Origin: Pseudothermotoga thermarum DSM 5069
GTDB taxonomy: Bacteria > Thermotogota > Thermotogae > Thermotogales > DSM-5069
DNA: 64,000 bases
NCBI RefSeq assembly: GCF_000217815.1
Contig: NC_015707.1
Location: forward strand, 1,228,014-1,292,013
Reading direction: 5' to 3'
Shown here: piece after piece, positions 17,212 to 24,870 of the stretch
Layout: every line of letters starts with the position of its first letter
How positions within the stretch are numbered: position 1 is the first letter of the stretch
Made by a program: the position numbers and the translations under genes
The notes under the pieces: generated by a model
What the model was told of the DNA's origin: nothing
What the model saw: the letters and a program-made list of their open reading frames with translations, nothing else
Database searches by the model: none

Positions 17212-17976
17212 TTGCTTGAGATAAAAAACCTCACAGTAAAGTTTGGTGGTTTAACTGCTGTTGACAACTTATCGATGGAAGTTAAAAAAGGTACGATTCA
17301 TTCTTTGATCGGTCCAAACGGTGCCGGCAAGACCACTGTTTTCAACGCCATAACAGGTGTTGTCAAACCGTTTTCTGGACAAATTTTGCTCGATGGACAA
17401 GATCTGACGAAGTTAAGTCCACACAAGATAGTAGAGCATAAGGTTAGTAGAACTTTTCAAAACGTTGTGGTTTTCAAGTACATGTCGGTCTTGGAAAATC
17501 TCTACATAGGATATCATTCCAAATTACATATCGGAATTCTAGACGAGGTGCTTTCGACGAAGCGAATGCATTTGAAAACCGGCGAGATGTATTTCAAAGC
17601 CTTGAAAATAGCAGATCTTCTTGGGCTTAAAAGTAGGCTTTTGAGTTATGCGGGATCCATACCTTTTTTCCACCAAAAACTGGTTGAAATTGGAAGAGCT
17701 TTGATGAGCGATCCAAAAATTCTTCTTCTCGACGAGCCAGCGGCAGGATTAACAGACACTGAGACAGAAATTATGATTCAACTTATAAAAGCGATCAGAG
17801 ATGAGCTTGGAATAACAATTTTACTTGTAGAACACGACATGAGAGTTGTTATGAACATATCCGACGTTGTCACTGTGATGGATTTTGGAAGAAAAATAGC
17901 CGAAGGAAAGCCAGAAGAAGTGAAAAATGATCCTGCCGTTATAAGGGCTTATTTGGGAGAGATGGAAAGTGCTTGA
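17212..17976 (+). CDS. livG: LIV-type ABC transporter ATPase LivG
   Basis: One of the two ATPases of the importer, cytoplasmic and membrane-associated. Walker A is GPNGAGKTTVFNAI, Walker B ILLLDEPAAGL, switch His in LLVEHDMRVV. The signature segment, LPYGxQR-like in most LivG proteins, reads IPFFHQKLVEIGRAL, so the invariant glycine is replaced by Phe or His. Start is uncertain: TTG 17212 gives MLEIKNLTVKFGG, lies nine bases after GGGGG and matches the family. Open frame extends to TTG 17194 inside the hairpin. The 3' end overlaps livF by eight bases. Confidence 0.92.
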   Translation: MLEIKNLTVKFGGLTAVDNLSMEVKKGTIHSLIGPNGAGKTTVFNAITGVVKPFSGQILLDGQDLTKLSPHKIVEHKVSRTFQNVVVFKYMSVLENLYIGYHSKLHIGILDEVLSTKRMHLKTGEMYFKALKIADLLGLKSRLLSYAGSIPFFHQKLVEIGRALMSDPKILLLDEPAAGLTDTETEIMIQLIKAIRDELGITILLVEHDMRVVMNISDVVTVMDFGRKIAEGKPEEVKNDPAVIRAYLGEMESA

Positions 17977-18667
17977 AGTGCGAAATATTACGGTTCAGTA
18001 TGGTCCGGTTGTTGCCGTTAAAGATGTTTCAATGGTGGTAAGGCCTTCAAGTATAACTGTTCTTTTGGGTGCAAACGGGGCCGGAAAAACGTCAACGCTG
18101 ATGGCCATAGCAGGTTTAAACAGAGTTTCCTCAGGACAGATAATTTTTGACGGTGAAAGAATAGACAAGCTTCCCGCTTACGAAATTGTGAAAAGAGGTT
18201 TGGTGCTTTGTCCAGAAAGCAAACTTGTTTTTCACAAAATGACCGTCATGGAGAATTTGAAGGTAGGTGCATACACAAGGAAAGACGATGTTTCCGAGGA
18301 ACTCGATTTTGTTTTCCAGCTCTTCCCAAGATTAAAAGAACGTGCAAAGCAATTGGCTGGAACGCTTTCTGGTGGAGAAAGGCAAATGCTTGTGATAGCT
18401 CGATCGTTAATGGCAAAACCAAAGTGTATCCTTTTTGACGAACCATCTATGGGATTGGCTCCAAACTTGGTCGCGGAGATCATGAAGGTCATACAAAAAA
18501 TAAAAGAAACTGGGAAGACAATTCTTTTGGTTGAGCAAAATGCTTACAGTGCTCTTAAAATAGCGGATTACGCGTACATCATGAAAAATGGTCGAATAGT
18601 TTTCGAAGGTTATCCAAAAGATCTTTTGAAAGACAAAACAATAGTTGAAAAATACCTGGGAGGCTGA
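17969..18667 (+). CDS. livF: LIV-type ABC transporter ATPase LivF
   Basis: Second ATPase of the importer, 232 aa. Walker A GANGAGKTSTLMAI, canonical signature LSGGERQMLVIARSL, Walker B CILFDEPSMGLAP, switch His position occupied by Gln in LVEQNA, which is usual in LivF. GTG start at 17969 inside the end of livG implies coupled translation. The protein ends 4 bases before livH. Confidence 0.95.
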   Translation: MLEVRNITVQYGPVVAVKDVSMVVRPSSITVLLGANGAGKTSTLMAIAGLNRVSSGQIIFDGERIDKLPAYEIVKRGLVLCPESKLVFHKMTVMENLKVGAYTRKDDVSEELDFVFQLFPRLKERAKQLAGTLSGGERQMLVIARSLMAKPKCILFDEPSMGLAPNLVAEIMKVIQKIKETGKTILLVEQNAYSALKIADYAYIMKNGRIVFEGYPKDLLKDKTIVEKYLGG

Positions 18668-18671
18668 ATTG

Positions 18672-19550
18672 ATGTTTTTGAATCGGTTGATTTTGGGCTT
18701 ATCGGTTGGATCAGTCTACTCTCTAGTTGCGCTGGGTATAGTCACGATATATAAAACAACTGGTTTGATGAACTTTGCCTTTGGAAACATGGCAATGTTC
18801 ATGACCTACGTTGCCTATACCTTCGTTAGCCTTAGGATCAATCCAATAATCGCTTTGCTATTGGTGTTACCGATTTCCGCTGTTTTTGGCTATGCAGTGG
18901 AGCGATTCACCTTAAGACCAATAAGACATCTTTCTCACGCTTCAATGCTTATAGTTACTCTTGGGTTGTTGATGATCCTTGAAGGGCTTTCAACTCAAAT
19001 TTGGGGGACTCAATACAAAGGTTTTCCGGAACTTGTTAGTGGTACACCAATCATATTGAGGGGAGTCTTTGGAATAGTTGTTTTTCGAAGACAAGATATA
19101 CTGATCTTTTCAATTCTCGGTTTGGTAAGTTTGATTTTCTATCTGCTTTTAAATCACACCAAACTTGGAATTTCCATAAAGGCTGTTTCGGAAAACGAAA
19201 CGGCGGCTCAGATCGTTGGTATAAATCCCGGAAAAACCTTTTCTTGGGCTTGGATGATCGGTACGATGCTTGGCACAGTGGTCGCAATCCTAGCAGCTCC
19301 GAGAACCTATGTTTCGCCAACAATGATGTTGTTTTATCAAATACAAGGTTTTACAGCCGCAGTCTTAGGGGGATTTGATAGTTTCCTTGGAGCCGTGGTT
19401 GGAGGACTTGCCCTCGGTGTCATTGAAAATCTGATTGGCGGATACATAGGAAACGAATTTAAAACTTCTTTCTCTCTGCTCTTGATAATTGCCATTCTGC
19501 TAATACGTCCAGAAGGTTTCTTTGGAAGTCGCGAGATCAGGAGAGTGTAG
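18672..19550 (+). CDS. livH: LIV-type ABC transporter permease LivH
   Basis: A 292-aa integral membrane permease. The N-terminal LILGLSVGSVYSLVALG, the amphipathic ISIKAVSENETAAQIVGIN coupling-helix region and the C-terminal RPEGFFGSREIRRV are all characteristic of LivH. About eight hydrophobic segments are visible. It pairs with LivM to form the channel. ATG 18672 with GGGAGGC upstream is preferred over an earlier in-frame ATG at 18645 that lies inside livF. Confidence 0.94.
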   Translation: MFLNRLILGLSVGSVYSLVALGIVTIYKTTGLMNFAFGNMAMFMTYVAYTFVSLRINPIIALLLVLPISAVFGYAVERFTLRPIRHLSHASMLIVTLGLLMILEGLSTQIWGTQYKGFPELVSGTPIILRGVFGIVVFRRQDILIFSILGLVSLIFYLLLNHTKLGISIKAVSENETAAQIVGINPGKTFSWAWMIGTMLGTVVAILAAPRTYVSPTMMLFYQIQGFTAAVLGGFDSFLGAVVGGLALGVIENLIGGYIGNEFKTSFSLLLIIAILLIRPEGFFGSREIRRV

Positions 19551-19553
19551 AGC

Positions 19554-20777
19554 ATGATGAAGTTGTTGACTTTGTTGCTGCTCGTGCTTTTGCCATTTGT
19601 ATTTGGAACCAGCAAATTTATCCTCACAATCTTGAATTTGACGATGATCCATGCCATAGCAGCTGTGGGGTTGAATTTGATAATGGGTTACACCGGGCAA
19701 GTTTCAATAGGACATGCTGCATTTATGAGCATCGGTGCTTATACCTCGGCTTTGCTGGCGATGAAACTTTCTATTCCACTTGCACTCAGTATTCCAATTG
19801 CCGTTTTAGTCTCTGGAATCTTTGGTTTTATCTTTGGCTTTCCATCTCTAAGACTAACAGGTTTTTACCTTGCCATAACAACGATGGGATTTGCAGTTGC
19901 CGTTGAACAGCTACTTGGAGCATGGAAAGATTTAACCAAAGGTCACATTGGTCTTAGAGGCGTACCAAAACTTGGTTCAGAATTGTTCAACTATTATGTC
20001 ATACTCGCTGTTGTCGTGTTGTGCTTTTATGCGTTTACAAAACTTACAAGTCACAAAACCGGTAGAGCCTTGAAAGCCATAAGGGAAAATCCGTTGGTTG
20101 CGAGAGTTTTTGGAATAAATCTGACCAAGTACAAGTTGCTTGCTTTTACCGTTGGTTCTGCTTTTGCAGGTCTGGCCGGTGCTTTGTACGCTCACGAGAT
20201 AGGATATCTTGCCCCTTCAGTTTTTGGACTTGGTAAATCTTTGGAACTACTTGCAATAGTCGTTGTAGGTGGAATGGGTTTAGCAGTTGGTCCGTTTTTT
20301 GGATCGGTGGTTTACACTGTTTTGCCATTTTTGTTCAGCAGAAGCGGTATATCGCTTTCGATAATCTTTGGAATCATTTTGATAGCAACCGTTCTTTTCA
20401 TGCCCAGAGGAATTGCATATTATGCACAAAACTTTTGGCTCAAATACGGTGAACTTCCCGTGATATTTTTGAAGCGAAGAAAGAAGAGCAAGGAAGGATA
20501 TTTCGTTCAACTTCCTTTTGGAAAACTTCACTGTGTTGAAGAAGGACAAGGTGAAAAAGTTTTGCTTTGCATACACGGTAATTTTGGATCTTGGCGATGG
20601 TTCAAACCGTTGATGGAAGAACTGAAAGACAGATACAGATTTTTAGCCGTCGATCTGCCAAATTTTGGGGATTCTTCAAGGACAAAATCTTCGCTTGAAT
20701 TTTACGCTGAGGCCGTAAAGCAATGTTGGACCTGTCAACTTAAGAAGGAAAATTGCACTAATAAGAAATGGAAATAG
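19554..20777 (+). pseudogene. livM: LivM permease fused to alpha/beta hydrolase; 5' part, interrupted by IS copy 1
   Basis: The 5' part of a split gene. Residues 1 to about 300 are a full LivM permease: GYTGQVSIGHAAFMSIGAY, FPSLRLTGFYLAITTMG, AIRENPLVARVFGIN, and GGMGLAVGPFFGS near the end. A basic linker LKRRKKSKEG at the cytoplasmic face follows, then the start of an alpha/beta hydrolase (VLLCIHGNFGSWRWFKP, oxyanion-hole HGNFG). At 20728 an insertion ends the natural frame and 16 foreign codons follow to 20777. Removing the insertion and one 7-base duplicate restores a single 568-aa frame. The permease half may still work alone. LivM normally stops after the last membrane helix, so the fusion itself is unusual. 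Confidence 0.9.
20721..20727. repeat. Target-site duplication, left copy (CAATGTT)
   Basis: CAATGTT occurs directly before the insertion and again at 21220-21226 directly after it, a clean 7-base target duplication. Confidence 0.85.
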
Positions 20778-21219
20778 CCACTTCACTATGTCCTCATCCC
20801 TCCTTTTGTACCATAACCTGCTTATGTTAAAACGCCTCAGCCTGTACCTTGTTATCCCTATCACACTCTCAACAAGGCTTCTTTCCCCAAACCTCATTTA
20901 TGTTCACCTTCATCTCGTCTATAGCTACTACTGCATTGCCTTCTATCTTCTCAGCAAATATCTCTTCTTTCATTCTTGCCCACCATTTCCTCAAGGCTTC
21001 ATGACTGACTCCAATTATGGCTGCTGCCTTCCTTAATGCAAGTTCATACTTTCGCCTCATGTGGAACTCTTTGTCTTTGAAAAAGGTTTGGTATAATTTG
21101 GTATAGGTACTGGGTGATATTTGTTGTTGTAACTTTCATCTTTACGGGAACCTCCTTTCGGTGAGAAGAGTTGGTTCCCGTTTATTTTATCGTATTTCCC
21201 GGCTTAAGTTGACACCTCC
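20728..21219 (-). mobile_element. MITE-like internally deleted IS (copy 1)
   Basis: 492 bases bounded by inverted repeats: left end GGACCTGTCAACTTAAG, right end the complement of GGAGGTGTCAACTTAAG. Inside, on the minus strand, are the IS leader with its CGGGAACC/GGTTCCCG hairpin, a 31-aa frame, then an overlapping frame MRRKYELALRKAAAIIGVSH that runs to DEMKVNINEV. From there it jumps straight into the C-terminal transposase remnant beginning in GERSLVESVIGITRYRL. Compared with the copy at 32289, the middle is missing between two GAGGTT words. The element therefore cannot make a DDE transposase and would need another copy to move. Related protein fragments resemble IS6/IS240-type transposases, but the family call is tentative. 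Confidence 0.85.
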
Positions 21220-21226
21220 CAATGTT
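21220..21226. repeat. Target-site duplication, right copy (CAATGTT)
   Basis: Second copy of the 7-base duplicate flanking IS copy 1. Joining here to the base after 20720 restores the hydrolase reading frame through QCLDQMNLKKVVVIGHSLGG. Confidence 0.85.
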
Positions 21227-21759
21227 TGGACCAGATGAATCTTAAAAAAGTTGTGGTAATTGGACATTCCCTAGGTGGAGCCGTTGCGATGTTGTTTGCC
21301 TTGAAATACCCAGAAATGGTTGAAAAACTGATACTTGTAGCCCCATGCCCAGTTGATGGTTTACCAACTCCCACAGAAAACCTGCCGTACCTTGCGTTGT
21401 ACAAAACCAGCAGAACGCTTTTGAAACGTTCCATAAGAGGACTTTTGCCCACGCTGAAAGATAAAAAATTCTTGGAAGCACTTGCCGACGACGCTTTGAA
21501 GATGAACCCAGACAGTATTTATCCGCATGTCGAAGAGCTTGGTAAATTCAACGTCGTTGACCTTGTAAAAAACAATTTTGTTCCCACAATAATTGTTTTT
21601 GGCGATATGGATCCACTTCTAACCTACTCGCAGATGGAAAAGACAGCCAAAACTTTAGGTGCAAAGCTTGCGGTTTTAAACGGTGTAGGTCATACTCCTT
21701 TTGTGGAAAAAACAGATTTGTTCGTGCAAATAATTGAAGATTTTCTGGGAGGTGCATAA
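21227..21759 (+). pseudogene. Alpha/beta hydrolase, 3' part of the livM fusion gene
   Basis: The remainder of the interrupted fusion protein. It has the nucleophile elbow GHSLGGAVAMLFALKYP, an acid residue in VFGDMDPLLTY and the catalytic His in NGVGHTPFVEK. Together with the HGNFG segment before the insertion, the hydrolase was complete. The family includes esterases, lactonases and C-C hydrolases, so specificity cannot be read. No good start codon with SD follows the insertion, and a product lacking the first strands and oxyanion loop would be inactive. The next gene's SD (GGGAGGTG) lies in its last codons. Confidence 0.88.
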
Positions 21760-21760
21760 A

Positions 21761-22744
21761 GTGAAGTACGCCAAGATAATTTCCTCGGGAATTTACGTGC
21801 CAAAAAGAAAAATGACCAACAAGGAATTTGAGGAATTGACGCACTTTCAAATCGATCCTTACTTTTCCGAACAAATAGGTATCACGCATCGCTACATTTC
21901 CGATGAAACTGAAACGCCTACCTATATGGCAGCCGAAGCGGCAAAGAAGGCTTTGGCAAGGATATCGATGAAACCTGAGGAGATCGATTTGATAATCGTT
22001 GGAACTGATACGCCTGAAGCTATTTCACCACCAGATGCTGCAAGAGTTCAGTACCTTATAGGAGCAAGTAAAGCTGAACCTTTGGCGTTCAATGTGAACG
22101 CATCGTGTGCCAACGGAGCTCTTCTTTTGGATATAGCCTCAAGGTACATAGCCTTGGGAGACTACAGGAATGTGCTTGTAATAGGTGTTTATGCTATGAC
22201 GAAATTTCTCAGCTGGAAATACTCCTGGGAAGCTCTCTTTTCCGATGGAGCGGGTGCTTTGATCCTAACAGCCGACGATAAACCTGGATATCTTGGAAGC
22301 GTTTCAAGATGCGATGGAAGTTGGTGGTACAACTGGGGTATTTACATGGGTGCTGGAACGATGAATTTGAATGGCTTTGAAAGAGGTCTTCACAAACTCG
22401 ATCTTCGCGCAGCTTATCCAGCTACCGTTAACGAAGAAGGTTGGCCTATTTTGATAAACAAGTTGATGGAAAAGTGCAATTTCACCAAGGAAGAAATTGG
22501 TATGATTTTCTTCACTCAAGTTCGCAAGAAAACCATAATTACTGTTATGGAAAAACTACAGCTTCCTGTTGAAAAAGCACACATGGTTATGGACAAGTTT
22601 GGTTACACTGGATCAGCTTGTGTTTACATGGCTTACGATGATGCTTTCGAACAGGGGAAACTGAAGGATATGGAAGGAAAAGTCATTATCTTTCTAACAT
22701 CGGGAGTTGGATTTCAACAGGTTGCAGTTGCTTTTAGGGGGTGA
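21761..22744 (+). CDS. KAS III-like protein B, catalytic His and Asn replaced
   Basis: A 327-aa FabH-type fold with the nucleophilic Cys116 in NVNASCANGALLLD and the usual FSDGAGALILTAD segment. Of the KAS III triad Cys-His-Asn, only Cys is clear. The PHQAN-like site reads MIFFTQVRKKTI and the GNTSAAS-like site reads KFGYTGSACVYM. It therefore cannot use the standard decarboxylating mechanism, but could form an acyl-enzyme and transfer the acyl group, or act as partner of KAS III-like protein A. GTG 21761 follows GGGAGGTGCATAAA and is preferred over the open frame back to 21734. It sits between two alpha/beta hydrolase genes. Confidence 0.8.
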   Translation: MKYAKIISSGIYVPKRKMTNKEFEELTHFQIDPYFSEQIGITHRYISDETETPTYMAAEAAKKALARISMKPEEIDLIIVGTDTPEAISPPDAARVQYLIGASKAEPLAFNVNASCANGALLLDIASRYIALGDYRNVLVIGVYAMTKFLSWKYSWEALFSDGAGALILTADDKPGYLGSVSRCDGSWWYNWGIYMGAGTMNLNGFERGLHKLDLRAAYPATVNEEGWPILINKLMEKCNFTKEEIGMIFFTQVRKKTIITVMEKLQLPVEKAHMVMDKFGYTGSACVYMAYDDAFEQGKLKDMEGKVIIFLTSGVGFQQVAVAFRG

Positions 22745-22748
22745 AATT

Positions 22749-23534
22749 TTGTTCAAAACCTCCGATGGCGTGTTGATTGATTATCAAGTCATAGGTGATT
22801 CACCTGAAGCAATCGTATTTCTCAACGGTGTATTCATGCACTACAACAGTTGGTTGTTCGCCGTGGAAAATCTCAAACGAGATTTCAAAATCGTCTTGCA
22901 CAACTTTCGATGTCAATGGACCTCACAAAATGCGCCGTGTTCTTTCGACAGGCATGTTGAAGATCTGAAAGAATTGCTTAAATATCTTGGTATAGATAAT
23001 GCTCACCTTGTTGGAACTTCATATGGCGGAGAAGTTGCGATGCATTTTGCCATAAAATACCCCGCTTTTGTCAAAACTCTCGTCGTTATAACTGCTGCTG
23101 CAAGGATAAACGAAGCTTTGAAATATCGCGCCATAAGGTGGAAAGAAGGTGCAAAGACAAAAGATCCTCACAAATTTGTGCTCAGTTGGATAGACGATGT
23201 GTACAGTGATTTCTTTTTGGATAGCCACGAAAATCTTTTGGAAAACATTGCAGAAAGAATGAAAAACTTTAACTACGATGGAGCTGTTATGCTTTTGGAC
23301 AGCTTTTTGCAGATGCAAAAAGAACCACTGTTGCCAAAATTGCATGGAATAAAAGCTCCTACAACAATTGTTTCTGCGCAGTTCGACAGGACGAAACCAC
23401 CTTATTTTTCCCAAGAAATATCCAACGCTATACCAAATTCCAGACACATCATGATACCAAACTGCGGCCATGCAGCCGTTGTCGAAAAACCTCAAGAAGT
23501 TTTGAGCGTGATCAAAGCGGCGATATCAGGATGA
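22749..23534 (+). CDS. Alpha/beta hydrolase
   Basis: A 261-aa single-domain hydrolase: oxyanion region VFLNGVFMHYNSW, nucleophile elbow LVGTSYGGEVAMHFAIKYP, acid in VSAQFDRTKPPYF and catalytic His in IPNCGHAAVVEKP. It lacks the usual HG motif (LNGV instead), as in some lactonases and dehalogenase-like members. Sequence is clearly different from the hydrolase fused to LivM, so the two are not a recent duplication. TTG 22749, five bases after the KAS III-like B stop, follows AGGGGGTG; the frame is open further upstream without a better start. Last gene of the cluster; a hairpin overlaps its stop. Confidence 0.85.
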   Translation: MFKTSDGVLIDYQVIGDSPEAIVFLNGVFMHYNSWLFAVENLKRDFKIVLHNFRCQWTSQNAPCSFDRHVEDLKELLKYLGIDNAHLVGTSYGGEVAMHFAIKYPAFVKTLVVITAAARINEALKYRAIRWKEGAKTKDPHKFVLSWIDDVYSDFFLDSHENLLENIAERMKNFNYDGAVMLLDSFLQMQKEPLLPKLHGIKAPTTIVSAQFDRTKPPYFSQEISNAIPNSRHIMIPNCGHAAVVEKPQEVLSVIKAAISG

Positions 23535-23552
23535 GGCGTTTCAGCCTCATCC
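23529..23552. terminator. Bidirectional hairpin between hydrolase and cutA
   Basis: GGATGAGGC (23529-23537), loop GTTTCA, GCCTCATCC (23544-23552), a perfect 9-bp stem spanning both convergent stop codons. T-runs are weak on either side, so efficiency is uncertain. Confidence 0.65.
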
Positions 23553-23852
23553 TGTAACTTGTACAAGCCACGATAGGTACTTTTGATCAACTTCTTCGAC
23601 TTCAATTGAAAAGATCGCTGGTGTCGTGTAAGGGTGAAGTTCCTTCAACCTTTTGAAGACTAATTCTTTCTTTACCTTGCTGGTTTTCAATATCACCGCT
23701 GTTTCTGCGTCATAGGTGATCTCACCGTTCCACCAATAACCAGATTTGATAGGAAAGGCGTTGTAACAGGCGATGAGTTTTTCTTCCAAAAGTTTCTTGC
23801 AAACTTCCAAAGCCTTTTCTTCGCTTGGAAATGTGGAGTAAATGAGTATCAT
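23547..23852 (-). CDS. cutA: CutA1 divalent-cation tolerance protein
   Basis: A 101-aa trimeric CutA1 with the family motifs IYSTFPSEEKALEVC, LIACYNAFPIKSGYWWNGEI, AVILKTSKVK and ELHPYTTPAIFSIEV. It has been linked to copper tolerance, but its biochemical role is unsettled. Very high stability of CutA1 trimers is known in thermophiles. It lies four bases after the EamA transporter gene, suggesting a two-gene unit, with GGAGGTGTG before the ATG. Confidence 0.95.
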   Translation of the reverse strand: MILIYSTFPSEEKALEVCKKLLEEKLIACYNAFPIKSGYWWNGEITYDAETAVILKTSKVKKELVFKRLKELHPYTTPAIFSIEVEEVDQKYLSWLVQVTG

Positions 23853-23856
23853 CCTT

Positions 23857-24771
23857 TCACACCTCCTTTATCTTTGGATTTTTCGTGCCTTTTATCGTCA
23901 CAAAAGTTAGCGAAGTTAAGATTAAAATCATTCCCAAGATTTGAGTTGGCATGATCTTTTCGTTCCTAAAGATTACACCTGCTATCACCGAAACAACGGT
24001 TGTCAAGTTTGAAAACAAAGATGTGAAAATTGGAGATGCTTTACTTATCATGTAATTTACAAGAAAGAATGCCACCGTTGATGATAATGCCCCAAGGTAC
24101 AAAGCTGAAATTAAAACTTGTGGATGAAAGACTATTTTGAATCTTCCCATTATCAAGCTAAATGTTGTAAAATAAACAAATCCGACGAGCATCATAAAAT
24201 GAGTTATTTGAAGCGGTGAAAATTCCCGCGAAAATTTCCTTGAGAGTATGTTGTAAAAACCCGCTGAAAGGACTGCTCCCATCAAAAGAATTTTTCCGAG
24301 AAAGTTTTGACTTGTGATTTCAAAGCCGATTATCAAAACTGCCCCAACAAAAGAAATCAAGACAAGAAGATAATGCAACCAATCGGCATGTTCCTTGAGA
24401 AAAAGATATGCAAGCAAATTCACCATGATCGGTATCAAAGCTATCAACATTCCTGCTTCTGCTGAACTGGTGAGCTTTAAACCGTTGATTTCGAAGGTGA
24501 AGTAGAGTATTGGTTGAAAAATGGCAAGGGGGATTAATTTGTAATATTTCGTACTGACCTTATGCTGTTTTGACTTTATCATCCATATTATTTGTACAAA
24601 GCACAACGCAACGGCGAATCTATAGGAAAGAAAAGTATAAACGTCGATGTATTCAATGGCATTCTTTGTAAAAAGAAAAGAAAGGCCAAATATGAGTGAA
24701 ACTGCCACACCAGAGAAAACAACCGTCAAAGGCAAAGCACTTGCTGATTTTTCAATTGTGGTTATTTTCAC
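23857..24771 (-). CDS. EamA/DMT-family transporter
   Basis: A 304-aa inner membrane protein with about ten hydrophobic segments arranged as two five-helix EamA repeats. Examples are GLSFLFTKNAIEYIDVYTFLSYRFAVALCF-like content in repeat 1, and SSTVAFFLVNYMISKASPI with SVIAGVIFRNEKIMPTQILG in repeat 2, both typical of RhaT/YdcZ-type exporters. Substrate (amino acid, purine or other metabolite) cannot be told. Start GTG 24771 after AAAGGGTGATGAAGG. It is divergent from the HAD phosphatase gene, 99 bases away. Confidence 0.9.
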   Translation of the reverse strand: MKITTIEKSASALPLTVVFSGVAVSLIFGLSFLFTKNAIEYIDVYTFLSYRFAVALCFVQIIWMIKSKQHKVSTKYYKLIPLAIFQPILYFTFEINGLKLTSSAEAGMLIALIPIMVNLLAYLFLKEHADWLHYLLVLISFVGAVLIIGFEITSQNFLGKILLMGAVLSAGFYNILSRKFSREFSPLQITHFMMLVGFVYFTTFSLIMGRFKIVFHPQVLISALYLGALSSTVAFFLVNYMISKASPIFTSLFSNLTTVVSVIAGVIFRNEKIMPTQILGMILILTSLTFVTIKGTKNPKIKEV

Positions 24772-24870
24772 CCTTCATCACCCTTTGTTTTGAGATTTTT
24801 AAATGTAATATATCCGCTGTATGTTAAGAAAGCCTACAAAGTTCTGTTATACTTTTATTCGGTGATGACG

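Noticed and set aside
17640-17700. LivG as a dead ATPase because of the altered signature IPFFHQK
   Set aside because: Walker A, Walker B with Glu and switch His are intact, and LivG proteins often deviate from LSGGQ; loss of function is not supported.
11469-23534. Olefin (Ole) pathway, from KAS III-like, SDR and alpha/beta hydrolase genes
   Set aside because: No OleC-type AMP-ligase/beta-lactone synthetase gene is present, while a CoA-transferase, thiolase and importer are, which fits catabolism better.
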